DNA of 64,000 bases from Arthrobacter sp. CAU 1506 (GTDB lineage Bacteria; Actinomycetota; Actinomycetes; Actinomycetales; Micrococcaceae): contig NZ_SUKC01000009.1 of assembly GCF_005047635.1 (NCBI RefSeq), positions 1-64,000 of the forward strand. The letters run 5' to 3'. This document shows, in pieces, positions 51,641 through 60,293 of the stretch (positions are counted from its first letter, which is position 1; the number at the start of each line of letters is the position of its first letter). The notes under the pieces were generated by a model. It did no database searches. It was not told the origin of the DNA and worked only from the letters and a program-made list of their open reading frames with translations. Position numbers and translations under genes: made by a program.

Positions 51641-53098
51641 TTAGAAGGGGTAGTTGGCGATGTCCGGGCGGACGGTGAGCCATTGGAGTTCGGTGAAGGA
51701 GTCCATGTTGGCTTGGTGGCCGCCGATCCGTGAGCCGTTGCCGGAGTTCTTGGTGCCGCCGAACGGGGAGTTGGCTTCGTCGGAGACTGTTTGTTCGTTG
51801 ATGTGGACCTTGCCGGAGTCCACCCGGTCGGCGACCTGCATGGCCAGTCCGACGTCGCCGAGGATGGAGAGGGAGAGACCGTATTCGTTGGCGTTGGCCA
51901 GTTCCACGGCTTCGTCGATGGTGGAGAACTTGATCACCGGGGCGACGGGGCCGAAGATTTCGTCCTTCCACGCGGTGTTGTCCGGGTCGAGGTCGGCGAG
52001 CACGGTGGGGGAGTAGAACGGGCCGTCGTTGGTGCCGCCGGCGGCCAGCCGGGCGCCGGCGGCGACCGCGTCCTGCACGATCGAGTCGATGCGCTTGAGC
52101 TGGTTCTCGTCGATGATCGGGCCGAGCGCGACGGTGCCGGTCTTCGGGTCGCCGACGGGCAGGTGCTGGGCCTTTTCGGCGAGGGCAGCGACGTAGTCCT
52201 CGTAGATGTCTTCGTGCACGATGTGCCGGCCGGTGGTCATGCAGATCTGGCCCTGGTGCATGAACGAGCCGAACGCGGCGGCTGACGCGGCCTTGGCCAG
52301 ATCGGCGCCGGGGAGGACGATCATGGCGTTGTTGCCGCCCAGTTCCAGATGCGCGCGCTTGAGGTTGCGGGCGGCGGATTCGCCGATCTTGCGGCCGGCG
52401 GCGGTGGAGCCGGTGAAGGAGATGACCCGGACCTCGGGGGCTTCGACCACGGCGGCGCCGATGTCCGCGCCTCCGGGCAGCAGGGACAGCAGGCCGGCGG
52501 GCAGGCCGGCTTCTTCGAAGATCCGCATCAGGCTCACGCCGCCGCAGACGGCGGTGCGGGGGTCGGGCTTGAGCAGTACCGCGTTGCCCAGCGCCAGGGC
52601 CGGGGCGACGGCGCGGATGGAGAGGATCAGCGGGAAGTTGAACGGGGCGATCACGGAGACCACGCCGACCGGGCGGCGGCGGGCGAAGGACCAGCGGTCT
52701 TCGTTGGAGGTGAGTACGTCGCCGGCCGGCAGCGAGGGCAGCGCGGCGGCCTCGTAGCATTCGTTGGCGGCGATGTGGGTTTCCAGTCCGGCCTTGGGGC
52801 CGATGCCGCCGGATTCGCGCACGATCCAGGACTGGATTTCCTCGGCGTGTTCTTCCCACAGCGCGCCGGCGCGGCGCAGCACCGCGGCGCGTTCTTCGGG
52901 CTTGCGGGACGCCCATTCCTTCTGCGCGGCGGCAGCAACGGCCGCGGCCTCGTGCACGTCCTCGACCGAGGCCACACCGTATGTGCCTAGCGTCTCGCCG
53001 GTGGCCGGTTCCACCGAGGACGCGGTGCCGGCACCGCCCTCGCGCCAGCCGTTGAGGTAGATCTTGCCCTCCCACAGGGAAGCATCAAGCAGGGACAT
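51641..53098 (-). CDS. Benzaldehyde dehydrogenase (NAD+), XylC-like
   Basis: About 485 residues. The aldehyde dehydrogenase landmarks are IAPFNFPLILSIRAVAPALALGNAVLLKPDPRTAV, FTGSTAAGRKIGESAA, ELGGNNAMIVLPGAD and the catalytic cysteine region GSFMHQGQICMTTGRHIV. The last two are typical of the benzaldehyde/vanillin dehydrogenase branch. The start is ATG 53098, with AAAGGA seven bases upstream. It follows the alcohol dehydrogenase by 65 bp and should oxidise the aldehyde that enzyme makes, giving benzoate or a substituted benzoate. Exact substrate is inferred. Confidence 0.88.
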   Translation of the reverse strand: MSLLDASLWEGKIYLNGWREGGAGTASSVEPATGETLGTYGVASVEDVHEAAAVAAAAQKEWASRKPEERAAVLRRAGALWEEHAEEIQSWIVRESGGIGPKAGLETHIAANECYEAAALPSLPAGDVLTSNEDRWSFARRRPVGVVSVIAPFNFPLILSIRAVAPALALGNAVLLKPDPRTAVCGGVSLMRIFEEAGLPAGLLSLLPGGADIGAAVVEAPEVRVISFTGSTAAGRKIGESAARNLKRAHLELGGNNAMIVLPGADLAKAASAAAFGSFMHQGQICMTTGRHIVHEDIYEDYVAALAEKAQHLPVGDPKTGTVALGPIIDENQLKRIDSIVQDAVAAGARLAAGGTNDGPFYSPTVLADLDPDNTAWKDEIFGPVAPVIKFSTIDEAVELANANEYGLSLSILGDVGLAMQVADRVDSGKVHINEQTVSDEANSPFGGTKNSGNGSRIGGHQANMDSFTELQWLTVRPDIANYPF

Positions 53099-53163
53099 AG
53101 CCCGTCCTTTCAATCATTGGGTAGTTACATTCCGGCCGCGGCGAAGCGGCCAGGGTCTGGGTA

Positions 53164-54279
53164 TTAGCCGGCGACCTTCAGTACGGCCTTGATGGTGCTG
53201 CCGGAGGTGGAGTCGCCAACGGCGGTGTCGATCTGGTCGAAGTCGTAGTACTTCACCAGCTTGTCGAACGGGAACCGCCCGGCCTTGTACAGTGCGATCA
53301 GGCCGGGGATCAGCTGTGCCGACGTGCTGGAGCCGCCCAGCGTGCCGATGATGCGCTTGCCCCAGAGCGTGCGCAGGTGGTCCACCGAGAACCGCGCCTC
53401 GGCGGGCGCCCCGCCGATCAGGATCAGCGTTCCCAGCATGCCCACCGCATCCGCGGCTTCCTCCAGCACCTTGATGTTGCCGGTGCACTCCAGCACGTAG
53501 TCGGCCGGACCGCCGCAAATCCGCTGGATTTCTTCCAGTGCGTTGGTCTTGCCGGAGTTGATGGTGTGCGTAGCCCCGAGTTCGCGCGCCAGTTCCAGCC
53601 GCGAATCGTGCAGGTCGATGGCGATGATGGTGGCCGCCGGCGTGTTCGTTGCGGCCATGATGGCGGCCAGTCCCACGGCGCCGGCACCGTAGACCACCAG
53701 CGACTGGCCCGGTTCGGGCTTGGCGGTGTTGAAGACCGCGCCCGCGCCGGTGGTGATGCCGCAGGCCAGCGGTCCCACCAGCTCCAGCGGGATGTCCTGG
53801 TCCACCTTCACCAGCGAGGTTGCCAATGCCAGCGAGTAGTCCGCGAACGAGGACTGCCCGAAGAAGTGGCCGGAAATCTTGCTGCCGTCGGCCCGGGTGT
53901 AGCCGGACTTCCCGGCGTCCGGCCCCTTGAACCGCGAACCGCTGACCAGCGCCTCGCCCAGCCGCAGGCAGTAGCGGTGCTCGCCGCGCAGACAGTTCTT
54001 GCACTCGCCGCAGTACGGCCAGCCCATGATCACGTGGTCACCGACGGCAACGTTGGTGACGCCGGCGCCAATGGCCTCCACCACGCCGGCGCCTTCATGG
54101 CCCAGTACCCCCGGCAACGGCAGCGGCATGTCCCCGGCCTGCGTGATCAGGTCGGTGTGGCAGAGCCCGACGGCGGCCACCTTCACCAGCACTTCGCCCG
54201 GCCCGGGCGCATCCAGTTCCAGCTGCTCGCGGACGAACGGGGCGTTTTTCTCCTCGACTACCAGCGCATTGATCTTCAT
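53164..54279 (-). CDS. Aryl-alcohol dehydrogenase, XylB-like (zinc MDR)
   Basis: 371 residues. The catalytic zinc ligands are in VGLCHTDLI and GHEGAGVVE, and the structural zinc in GECKNCLRGEHRYC. The NAD motif VVYGAGAVGLAAIMAA is followed by an aspartate (IAIDLHDSR), as in NAD-specific enzymes. CGITTGAGAVFNTAKPEPGQSLVV is shared with aryl- and benzyl-alcohol dehydrogenases. It heads a short operon with the aldehyde dehydrogenase, oxidising benzyl-type alcohols. The upstream gap to livM is 138 bp, with a possible hairpin near 54350. Confidence 0.88.
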   Translation of the reverse strand: MKINALVVEEKNAPFVREQLELDAPGPGEVLVKVAAVGLCHTDLITQAGDMPLPLPGVLGHEGAGVVEAIGAGVTNVAVGDHVIMGWPYCGECKNCLRGEHRYCLRLGEALVSGSRFKGPDAGKSGYTRADGSKISGHFFGQSSFADYSLALATSLVKVDQDIPLELVGPLACGITTGAGAVFNTAKPEPGQSLVVYGAGAVGLAAIMAATNTPAATIIAIDLHDSRLELARELGATHTINSGKTNALEEIQRICGGPADYVLECTGNIKVLEEAADAVGMLGTLILIGGAPAEARFSVDHLRTLWGKRIIGTLGGSSTSAQLIPGLIALYKAGRFPFDKLVKYYDFDQIDTAVGDSTSGSTIKAVLKVAG

Positions 54280-54417
54280 GTCCTGCTCCTAGTCCTCTGG
54301 AAGTTTGTTGATACGTCAATCATTAGTCCAACGGACGACGACGGTGCAAACTCTCCGGCGCGGCGCCACCGCGCAGAGTCCATGACTCCCGGGGCGCCGG
54401 CCGGACGCCTTCCCTGT

Positions 54418-55503
54418 CTACCGCAGGTTCGGCGGCAGCGTCCATGGCTGGTTGAGCCGGTAGCCGACGGGGAAGAGCTGGATGCCGGTTTTGTTGGTGA
54501 CGGTGCCCCAGAGGCCGCGGGGTAGCCAGATGGCTCCGGCCACGCCAATGGCGCCGAGGATGATCATGTACCAGGAGCCGTAGCCGGCGAGCAGTTGCTG
54601 GAGTGCGTAGAACACGATGGCGCCGAGTAGCGGGCCTTCGAGGTAGCCGATGCCGCCGATGATCACGATGAAGATCATGTAGGCGGACCACTGGACGGAG
54701 AAGATGGCGTTGGGCTGGACGCTGAGCGAGTCGATGATCAAGATGCCGCCGGCGGCGCCGCAGCCGGCAGCGGACACCAGGTAGACCAGGCGTTTGGACC
54801 AGGTGACGTCCACGCCGTTGGCGCGGGCTGCGGTTTCGTCGTCGCGCACCGCGGTCAGTGCCAGCCCGGTGCGGCCGCGCATCAGCAGGTAGCAGCCCAG
54901 GATGGTCAGCGCGGCCAGGGCCAGCGCGGCCCAGTAGGTCAGCGCGCCGCGCAGCACCGGGTCCATCCCGTTCAGGCCGGGCAGGGACATGCCGCTTGGC
55001 CCGCCGAGGCTGTCGAAGCGGATGATGATCAGCCGGTAGACCTCGGCGATGACCCAGGTGCCGACGGCGAAGTAGTCGCCGCGCAGGCGGAAGGCCAGCC
55101 AGGAGGTGGGGATGGCGAACACCGAGCAGGTCAGCGCTGCCAGGGGCAATGCCACGAACGGGTTGATGCCCATGTTGGCGAACGCCAGGACGGTGTAGGC
55201 GCCCACGCCGACGAAGGCCTGCTGGCCCACCGAGACCATGCCGCCGAAGCCGGCGAGCAGGTTCCACATGCTGGCCATGATCAGCAGCACGAAGAAGGTG
55301 ACCATGGAGCTGGTGGTGCCGGCGAACGCGATGTAGGGCAGCGCGGCGAGGACGATGACGGCCAGCGCCAGCACACCGGCACTGGCTTTGGAAGCGCGTC
55401 CGGCGCGGGTGACCAGGGCGCCTGGAAGTGGCGGGGCGGCAGAGGCGGCGACCGGCGTCGTCGTACCTTCGGTGGTTGGCGGGGTGGTGCGTGCCATGGT
55501 CAC
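54418..55503 (-). CDS. livM: Branched-chain amino acid-type ABC transporter permease (LivM)
   Basis: 361 residues. An Ala/Pro-rich N-terminus is followed by about ten membrane segments. LAGFGGMVSVGQQAFVGVGAYTV is a LivM landmark, and ALTAVRDDETAARANGVDVTWSKRLVYLVSA is the EAA-like loop contacting the ATPases. It is the fifth and last gene of a Liv operon, overlapping livH by 4 bp (GTG 55503; ATG 55497 is an alternative). Liv systems import not only amino acids but also aromatic acids and amides, so the neighbouring aromatic genes suggest such a substrate. Confidence 0.92.
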   Translation of the reverse strand: MTMARTTPPTTEGTTTPVAASAAPPLPGALVTRAGRASKASAGVLALAVIVLAALPYIAFAGTTSSMVTFFVLLIMASMWNLLAGFGGMVSVGQQAFVGVGAYTVLAFANMGINPFVALPLAALTCSVFAIPTSWLAFRLRGDYFAVGTWVIAEVYRLIIIRFDSLGGPSGMSLPGLNGMDPVLRGALTYWAALALAALTILGCYLLMRGRTGLALTAVRDDETAARANGVDVTWSKRLVYLVSAAGCGAAGGILIIDSLSVQPNAIFSVQWSAYMIFIVIIGGIGYLEGPLLGAIVFYALQQLLAGYGSWYMIILGAIGVAGAIWLPRGLWGTVTNKTGIQLFPVGYRLNQPWTLPPNLR

Positions 55504-56366
55504 ACCGTCCTTTGCGGGATCAGGCCCTGGGGGCGGAAGGCGAGCACGGCCAGGAAGACCAGGTGCCCGGCCAGGATGGTGAAGGACGGGTCCAGGTGGG
55601 CGGCGAAGGCCTGGGTCAGGCCGAGGACGACGCCGCCGGCCAGGGTGCCCCAGAGCGAGCCGAGGCCGCCGATGACCACTGCCTCGAACGCGAAGATCAG
55701 CTGGGTGGGTCCGATCGACGGATCGAAGGAGGACCGTGCACCGGACATGATGCCGGCCAGCGCCACGGTGCCGAACGCGATGGCGGTGGCGATCGCGTAC
55801 AGGTGTTTGGAGTTGGCGCCCACCAGCGAGGCGGTGTCGGCGTCGTCGGAGACCGCGCGCATCATCTTCCCCGTCCGGGTGCGGGAGAGGAAGAGTTGCA
55901 CGCCCACGATCACCACGACGGCCAGGATCAGTGTCAGCAGGCCCAGGTAGGAGATGGAGAGCTGGTTATTGAGGTGGAAGGCGCCGGTATTCAGCACGCC
56001 CATGTCAATGGTGCGTGTGTCGGCGGAGAAGCCTTCCAGCAGCCCGTTCTGGATGACGATGGACAGCCCGAACGTCACCAGCAGGGCGGAGAGCGGGCCG
56101 GCCTTGAGGCTGCGGCTGAACAGGCTGCGGTGGATGCCGTAGCCGATCACGGCGAAGAGGGGCAGGGTGACCAGCACGACCAGCCAGAGCGGGAACATGG
56201 TGCCGCCGAGCAGCACCAGGACCAGGTAGCCGGCGATCACGGCCAGGTCGCCGTGGGCCAGGTTCACCATGCGCATCACGCCGAACATGATGGACAGGCC
56301 GGCGGCGAACAGGGCGTAGAGGCCGCCGAGCATCAGCCCCTGCACCAGGGTATTGAGCAGATCCAT
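55500..56366 (-). CDS. livH: Branched-chain amino acid-type ABC transporter permease (LivH)
   Basis: 288 residues, about eight membrane helices. LVQGLMLGGLYALFAAGLSIMFGVMRMVNLAHGDL at the N-terminus is the LivH signature, and MRAVSDDADTASLVGANSKHLYA is the coupling loop. It would pair with LivM to form the channel. I start at ATG 56366; a GGAAGG site lies somewhat far upstream, inside the end of livF. Translation is likely coupled to the flanking genes. Confidence 0.92.
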   Translation of the reverse strand: MDLLNTLVQGLMLGGLYALFAAGLSIMFGVMRMVNLAHGDLAVIAGYLVLVLLGGTMFPLWLVVLVTLPLFAVIGYGIHRSLFSRSLKAGPLSALLVTFGLSIVIQNGLLEGFSADTRTIDMGVLNTGAFHLNNQLSISYLGLLTLILAVVVIVGVQLFLSRTRTGKMMRAVSDDADTASLVGANSKHLYAIATAIAFGTVALAGIMSGARSSFDPSIGPTQLIFAFEAVVIGGLGSLWGTLAGGVVLGLTQAFAAHLDPSFTILAGHLVFLAVLAFRPQGLIPQRTV

Positions 56367-56373
56367 GGGGTAG

Positions 56374-57102
56374 TCAGTTTCCTTCCGGGCCGCCGCCGGC
56401 ATGGGCCAGGCCGAAGTAGGCCTGTTCCACTTGGGCGGGGGTCAGATCTTGCGGGCTGCCGGTGAGTACGGTGCGGCCCTCGAGCAGGCAATGCACCAGG
56501 TCCGCGGCGGCCAGGGCCTGTGAGACGTCCTGTTCGACCAGCAGCACGGCGGTGCCGCGCTCGACGATCCGCGGCAGCAGCGCGTACATCTGCTTGACCA
56601 CGGCCGGGGCCAGGCCGAGGGAAAGTTCGTCGATCAGCAGCACCTTGGGGTTGGCCACCAGGGCCCGGCCGATGGCGACCGCCTGCTGCTGGCCGCCGGA
56701 GAGCGAGGCGGAGTTTTGCCGGGCGCGTTCGCGCATCCACGGGAACAGCTCCATCACCGCGTCCACGTTCCACGGACCGCTGCCGGCCCGATAGGTGCCG
56801 GTCTCCAGGTTCTCTTGCACGGACAGCGATTTGAACAGCCGGCGGCCCTCGGGCACCAGCGAGATGCCCTGGGCCACCCTGCGGTGGGCGGGCAGCCGCG
56901 TGATGTCTTGGCCGCCCAGCCGAATGGTGCCGGCGGTGGGCAGGTGCGAGCCGGCGATGGCCCGCATCAGGGTGGATTTGCCGGCTCCGTTGGCGCCGAT
57001 CACCGCCACCGTGGCACCGGGTTCCACGGACAGGCTGAAGCCGCGGACGGCGTGCAGCTGGCCGTGGTGGACGTCCAGGTTTTCAACTTCCAGCAGCGTC
57101 AC
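56374..57102 (-). CDS. livF: ABC transporter ATP-binding protein (LivF)
   Basis: 242 residues. Walker A is GANGAGKST, the signature motif LSGGQQQAVAIGRAL, and Walker B VLLIDELSLGLAP. VEQDVSQALAAADLVHCLLEGRTVLTG carries a VEQD start in place of the usual switch histidine context, which is common in LivF. The start overlaps the livG stop by 4 bp. With LivG it powers uptake. Confidence 0.93.
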   Translation of the reverse strand: MTLLEVENLDVHHGQLHAVRGFSLSVEPGATVAVIGANGAGKSTLMRAIAGSHLPTAGTIRLGGQDITRLPAHRRVAQGISLVPEGRRLFKSLSVQENLETGTYRAGSGPWNVDAVMELFPWMRERARQNSASLSGGQQQAVAIGRALVANPKVLLIDELSLGLAPAVVKQMYALLPRIVERGTAVLLVEQDVSQALAAADLVHCLLEGRTVLTGSPQDLTPAQVEQAYFGLAHAGGGPEGN

Positions 57103-57839
57103 GCTGCCCCCTCTTCTGTTTCAGGGCCGCCGAAGTACAGCTCCAGCACCTGCGGATCGGCCAGCACGGTGGCCGGGTCGCCGTCGGCAATGAAACGGCC
57201 GCCGGCCAGGCAGAGCAGCCGGTCCACCGACTTCACCAGGGCGTGGACCACGTGTTCGATCCAGACCACAGCCACACCGCGGGCCTTGACCTGGCCGATC
57301 AGCTCGACCAGTTCGAGCACTTCGGGCTCGGTCAGTCCGCCGGCGACTTCGTCCAGCAGCAGCAGCTTGGGTCCGGTGGCCAGGCCGCGGGCCACCTCCA
57401 GGCGCTTGCGCTGCAGCAGTGACAACGAGCCGGCACGCTGGTTAGCCGCGGCCGCCAGGCCGCATTCGGCCAGAACGTCGGCGGCCTGCTGTTGGGCAGC
57501 ACGGCCGTGCAGGCCCGAGCCCTGGGCGGCGGAGACGAGGACGTTTTCGAACACGGTCATTCCCTCGAAGGGCCGCGGCACCTGGTAGGTGCGGCCGATG
57601 CCGGCCCGGCAGCGCTGGTGCGCGGGACGTGCGGTGACATCCTCGCCGTCGAAAGTGACCCGGCCGGCGTCGGGCTTCAGATCTCCGGAAACCATCGCGA
57701 ACAGCGATGACTTGCCGGCACCATTGGGGCCGACGATGCCGACGGCTTCGCCTTCCCCAACGGTGAGGTCAAGCGCTTCGGCCACCACTACCTGGCCGAA
57801 GCGCTTGTCCAGTCCGGACAGTTGGAGCAAAGGACTCAC
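57099..57839 (-). CDS. livG: ABC transporter ATP-binding protein (LivG)
   Basis: 246 residues from GTG 57839, which lies in the stop of the binding-protein gene (GTGA). Walker A is GPNGAGKSS. Walker B is LLLLDEVAGGLTEPE, with the switch histidine in WIEHVVHAL. The signature motif is LSLLQRKRLEVARGLA, reading LSLLQ in place of LSGGQ, a substitution seen in this group. The QVPRPFEGMTVFENV Q-loop is typical of LivG. Confidence 0.92.
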   Translation of the reverse strand: MSPLLQLSGLDKRFGQVVVAEALDLTVGEGEAVGIVGPNGAGKSSLFAMVSGDLKPDAGRVTFDGEDVTARPAHQRCRAGIGRTYQVPRPFEGMTVFENVLVSAAQGSGLHGRAAQQQAADVLAECGLAAAANQRAGSLSLLQRKRLEVARGLATGPKLLLLDEVAGGLTEPEVLELVELIGQVKARGVAVVWIEHVVHALVKSVDRLLCLAGGRFIADGDPATVLADPQVLELYFGGPETEEGAA

Positions 57840-59143
57840 GCGTTGGTCGCCTCGAGATCGCCGCCCACCGGAACGTCCGGGTTGGGGGTGTTGTCCACGA
57901 TGGTGATGTCCCAGTCGAACTTGGTGCCCTTGCGCCACTGGCCGCCCACCGGGTGCTGGACGGCGATGCCCGGCTCCGGTCCCTTGGTGAAGTCCAGCGG
58001 GCCGGACATGCCTACGGTGTTCATGTTGCGCAGCTTGTCCGCCACGTCGTCGCGGTCCTTCGGGTCGCTGGCCTGCTTGAAGCCTTCGACCGCCAGCTCG
58101 AACAGCGAGTAGACCGAGCCCAGGGCCTGGGTCCACTGGTTGCCGGTCTCCTCGGCGAAGCCGTCGGCCAGCTGCTGCGCGGTGGTACCGTCCAGCGAGG
58201 ACTTGTACGGGTGGTACGGGCTCCACCAGATGTCGGTGGCGATGTTGTTGGACAGCTTGCCCAGCGCCTCGGCCTCGGACGGGAACAGCATCACCTTGGC
58301 GACGGTGGCCAGCTTCGGCCGGTAGTCCTGCTGCGCGGCCTGCTTCCAGAAGGTCTGGAAGTCCGGCGGGATCGGGGTGCAGGTGAACAGCTCCGCGTTC
58401 TCGGCCTTGAACTTGGCAATCTGCGAGCTGTAGTCGCTGGCGCCGTTCTGGAAGGCGCCGCCGTCGATCATCTTGAAGCCCTGGGCCTCGGCCAGCGGGG
58501 TCAGGCCCTTGCGGAAGGCGTTGGCGTCGGTGTCGTCCGGCCACAGCGCCGCGACGTTCTGGTTCGCCACGTCCATGCGCTTCCACATCGGGGTGAAGCA
58601 GTCGGCGAATTCCTGCATGCCGAAGAAGAACAGGGTGGTGTACTTGAAGCCCTCGCCGGAGACGCCGCTGCGGCCGTGGAACCACGCCTCCCACGGCGCG
58701 ATCGTGGTGATGTTCGGGACGCCGGAGGCTTCACACTGGTCGGCGACCGGGTTGGTGGTGTCCGGGGTGCCGGAGCCGACGACGATGTCCACCTGGTCCT
58801 GGGTGATCAGTTCCTTGGTGACGGCGGTGGCGCGGGTGGAGTTGGACTGGGTGTCCTTGACGACGATTTCGATCTGCCGGGTGGAGCCGCCGGCGGTGAA
58901 CCCCTTGGCCAGCGCCTGCTGGACCTGCTTGACCACGTAGTTGTCCGCGCTGGCGAAGCTGGCCAGCGGGCCGGTCTGCGGGCTGACGAAACCGATCTTG
59001 AGCACGTCGCTGGTGCCGCTCGCCGAGCCCTTGAGGCCACCGCAGGCCGTGAGCGTGGAGGCGCCGCCGATCGCGGCGGCGCTCAGGCCCAGGACCTTGA
59101 GCAGCTGGCGGCGGTCCATGCCGCCGACGATCGTTTTGGACAT
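57836..59143 (-). CDS. ABC transporter substrate-binding lipoprotein (LivK-like)
   Basis: About 435 residues. MDRRQLLKVLGLSAAAIGGASTLTACGG combines a twin-arginine motif with a lipobox, so it is probably a Tat-exported lipoprotein. The periplasmic-binding-protein type 1 fold starts with LKIGFVSPQTGPLASF, and GSGTPDTTNPVADQCEASGVPNITT is typical of amide/branched-chain-type receptors. The start is ATG 59143, with AAAGGAG six bases upstream. It heads the livGFHM operon; the ligand is unknown, possibly an aromatic compound handled by the downstream alcohol and aldehyde dehydrogenases. Confidence 0.88.
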   Translation of the reverse strand: MSKTIVGGMDRRQLLKVLGLSAAAIGGASTLTACGGLKGSASGTSDVLKIGFVSPQTGPLASFASADNYVVKQVQQALAKGFTAGGSTRQIEIVVKDTQSNSTRATAVTKELITQDQVDIVVGSGTPDTTNPVADQCEASGVPNITTIAPWEAWFHGRSGVSGEGFKYTTLFFFGMQEFADCFTPMWKRMDVANQNVAALWPDDTDANAFRKGLTPLAEAQGFKMIDGGAFQNGASDYSSQIAKFKAENAELFTCTPIPPDFQTFWKQAAQQDYRPKLATVAKVMLFPSEAEALGKLSNNIATDIWWSPYHPYKSSLDGTTAQQLADGFAEETGNQWTQALGSVYSLFELAVEGFKQASDPKDRDDVADKLRNMNTVGMSGPLDFTKGPEPGIAVQHPVGGQWRKGTKFDWDITIVDNTPNPDVPVGGDLEATNA

Positions 59144-59212
59144 ACGTGTCTCCTTTGACGCACAAAAAAGTGAACGGGGATGAGCGCCGGACACGAACCC
59201 GGCGTAACCGTC

Positions 59213-59264
59213 GAATGAACAAAGAACATTGCTGAATGAACACTGACCACACCAAGATATGGTG
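59213..59264 (-). promoter_or_regulatory. Candidate operator of the Liv operon
   Basis: GAATGAACA occurs at 59213-59221 and again at 59234-59242, exactly 21 bp apart, followed by the short palindrome CACCA-agata-TGGTG (59250-59264). The sites lie 70-120 bp upstream of the binding-protein start. Two repeats two helical turns apart suggest a regulator binding site; the XRE-cupin protein encoded nearby is the candidate. Confidence 0.5.
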
Positions 59265-59384
59265 CACATCACCGTAGGTCAAATGGTCTGCATCACATTC
59301 GCGTCACGATGCGGGAAGGCCCTGGGTGGCGCCGTAGGACCGTCCTGTATCCGGCGGGCCGGCGTCCGGGCGTGACCGCGGGGC

Positions 59385-59442
59385 GGCGTGGTCGTCGGAG
59401 AACCGGTGATCGGCGTGGCCGTCGGGCTGGCGTGGTCGTCGG
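59385..59442 (+). repeat. Three degenerate 14-bp repeats
   Basis: GGCGTGGTCGTCGG occurs at 59385-59398 and 59429-59442, with a one-base variant at 59412-59425. This G/C-rich stretch, part of a 517-bp gene-poor region, has open frames on both strands that read as low-complexity Pro/Thr or Arg/Gly and are not supported as genes. Confidence 0.7.
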
Positions 59443-59486
59443 GCGGCCGGTGTCCGGTGTGGTTGTCACCGTTCCGCGGGCAGGAT

Positions 59487-59613
59487 GCGCCACATTGTCG
59501 CCCACTGGTAAGCAAAGCTGGCGCTGCTTCGGTCAGCTGGTCCATATCACTGCGGAGCTACAGCGCCAGCAAGAGGAAAGCTGGCCCTTCCAGGGTGAAT
59601 GTGGCGCCCACTG
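59487..59613. repeat. Nested inverted repeats in a gene-free region
   Basis: The outer arms GCGCCACATT (59487-59496) and its complement (59598-59607) enclose the inner arms GCTGGCGCTG (59517-59526) and complement (59561-59570), both perfect. GCCCACTG is repeated directly at 59500 and 59606. The element lies 48 bp after the XRE-cupin stop and could be its terminator, a structured RNA or a miniature mobile element. No coding frame is convincing here. Confidence 0.7.
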
Positions 59614-59660
59614 TACAAGCGGGGAGTATCTCGCGACGAGCGGCCCCCGCTAGCGGGAAA

Positions 59661-60251
59661 TCAGCCGTTCTCTGGGGCCGGAACTTCTTTCAGGGCCGTG
59701 GTCCGCGGGAAGGTGTGCACGATCCACAACGTGCAGTCGCCGCCCTCGGCCTGCCAGCGGTGCGACTGGTCCGCAAGGTAGGTGACGTACGTGCCGGCGT
59801 GGACCAGCACTTCCTGCCCGAGCGGTCCCAAGCGGATGGAGCCGGTCCGGATGAACACATGCTCGCGTGTGCCCGGGCCGTGGGAGACGGAGAGCTGGAC
59901 TTTCCCGTGGTGGAACGTCTTGGCGTGGATTTCCACCGTTCCGGCGCCGACCAGTTGGCGGCGCAGCACATGGCCGACGGCGGCTTCATCGGTGATTTCC
60001 TCGCCCTCGCCATCCAGCATGATTTCGACGGCGGGGGCCTGCGGCGGCGACAGCAGTTCCGTGACGTGGATGTCGAACGTCTGCGCGATCGCCTGCAGCG
60101 TCTCGATGTTTGCGTTCGTTTGGCCCCGCTCCACCTTGAACAGGGTCCCCTTGGCCACGCCTGACTTTTCGCCCAGCTGGGACAGCGACATCCCATGGAC
60201 ATCGCGCAGCCGGCGGACGTTGGCAGCCAGATGCTCCAAAAGCTCACTCAT
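59661..60251 (-). CDS. XRE-family regulator with C-terminal cupin domain
   Basis: 196 residues. An N-terminal Cro/C1 helix-turn-helix (VRRLRDVHGMSLSQLGEKSGVAKGTLFKVERGQTNANIETLQAIA, residues 12-56) is followed by a cupin barrel (about 90-185; EHVFIRTGSIRLGPLGQEVLVHAGTYVTY). Such regulators sense small carboxylates or amines in the cupin. The start is ATG 60251, divergent from the DUF2127 gene by only 42 bp. It is transcribed toward the Liv operon and probably controls it (inference from position). Confidence 0.88.
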   Translation of the reverse strand: MSELLEHLAANVRRLRDVHGMSLSQLGEKSGVAKGTLFKVERGQTNANIETLQAIAQTFDIHVTELLSPPQAPAVEIMLDGEGEEITDEAAVGHVLRRQLVGAGTVEIHAKTFHHGKVQLSVSHGPGTREHVFIRTGSIRLGPLGQEVLVHAGTYVTYLADQSHRWQAEGGDCTLWIVHTFPRTTALKEVPAPENG

Positions 60252-60293
60252 GGAAACATTCTGCACTACGCATGGAAGCTGTACATTCGGAGC

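Noticed and set aside
57953-59158. 401-codon plus-strand frame opposite the substrate-binding protein gene
   Set aside because: Antisense to a gene with lipobox, Tat motif and binding-protein fold; repetitive Gly/Leu/Val composition only.
59279-59545. 88-codon Pro/Thr-rich minus-strand ORF in the Liv upstream region
   Set aside because: Low-complexity translation of the GGCGTGGTCGTCGG repeats, no ribosome site and no domain.
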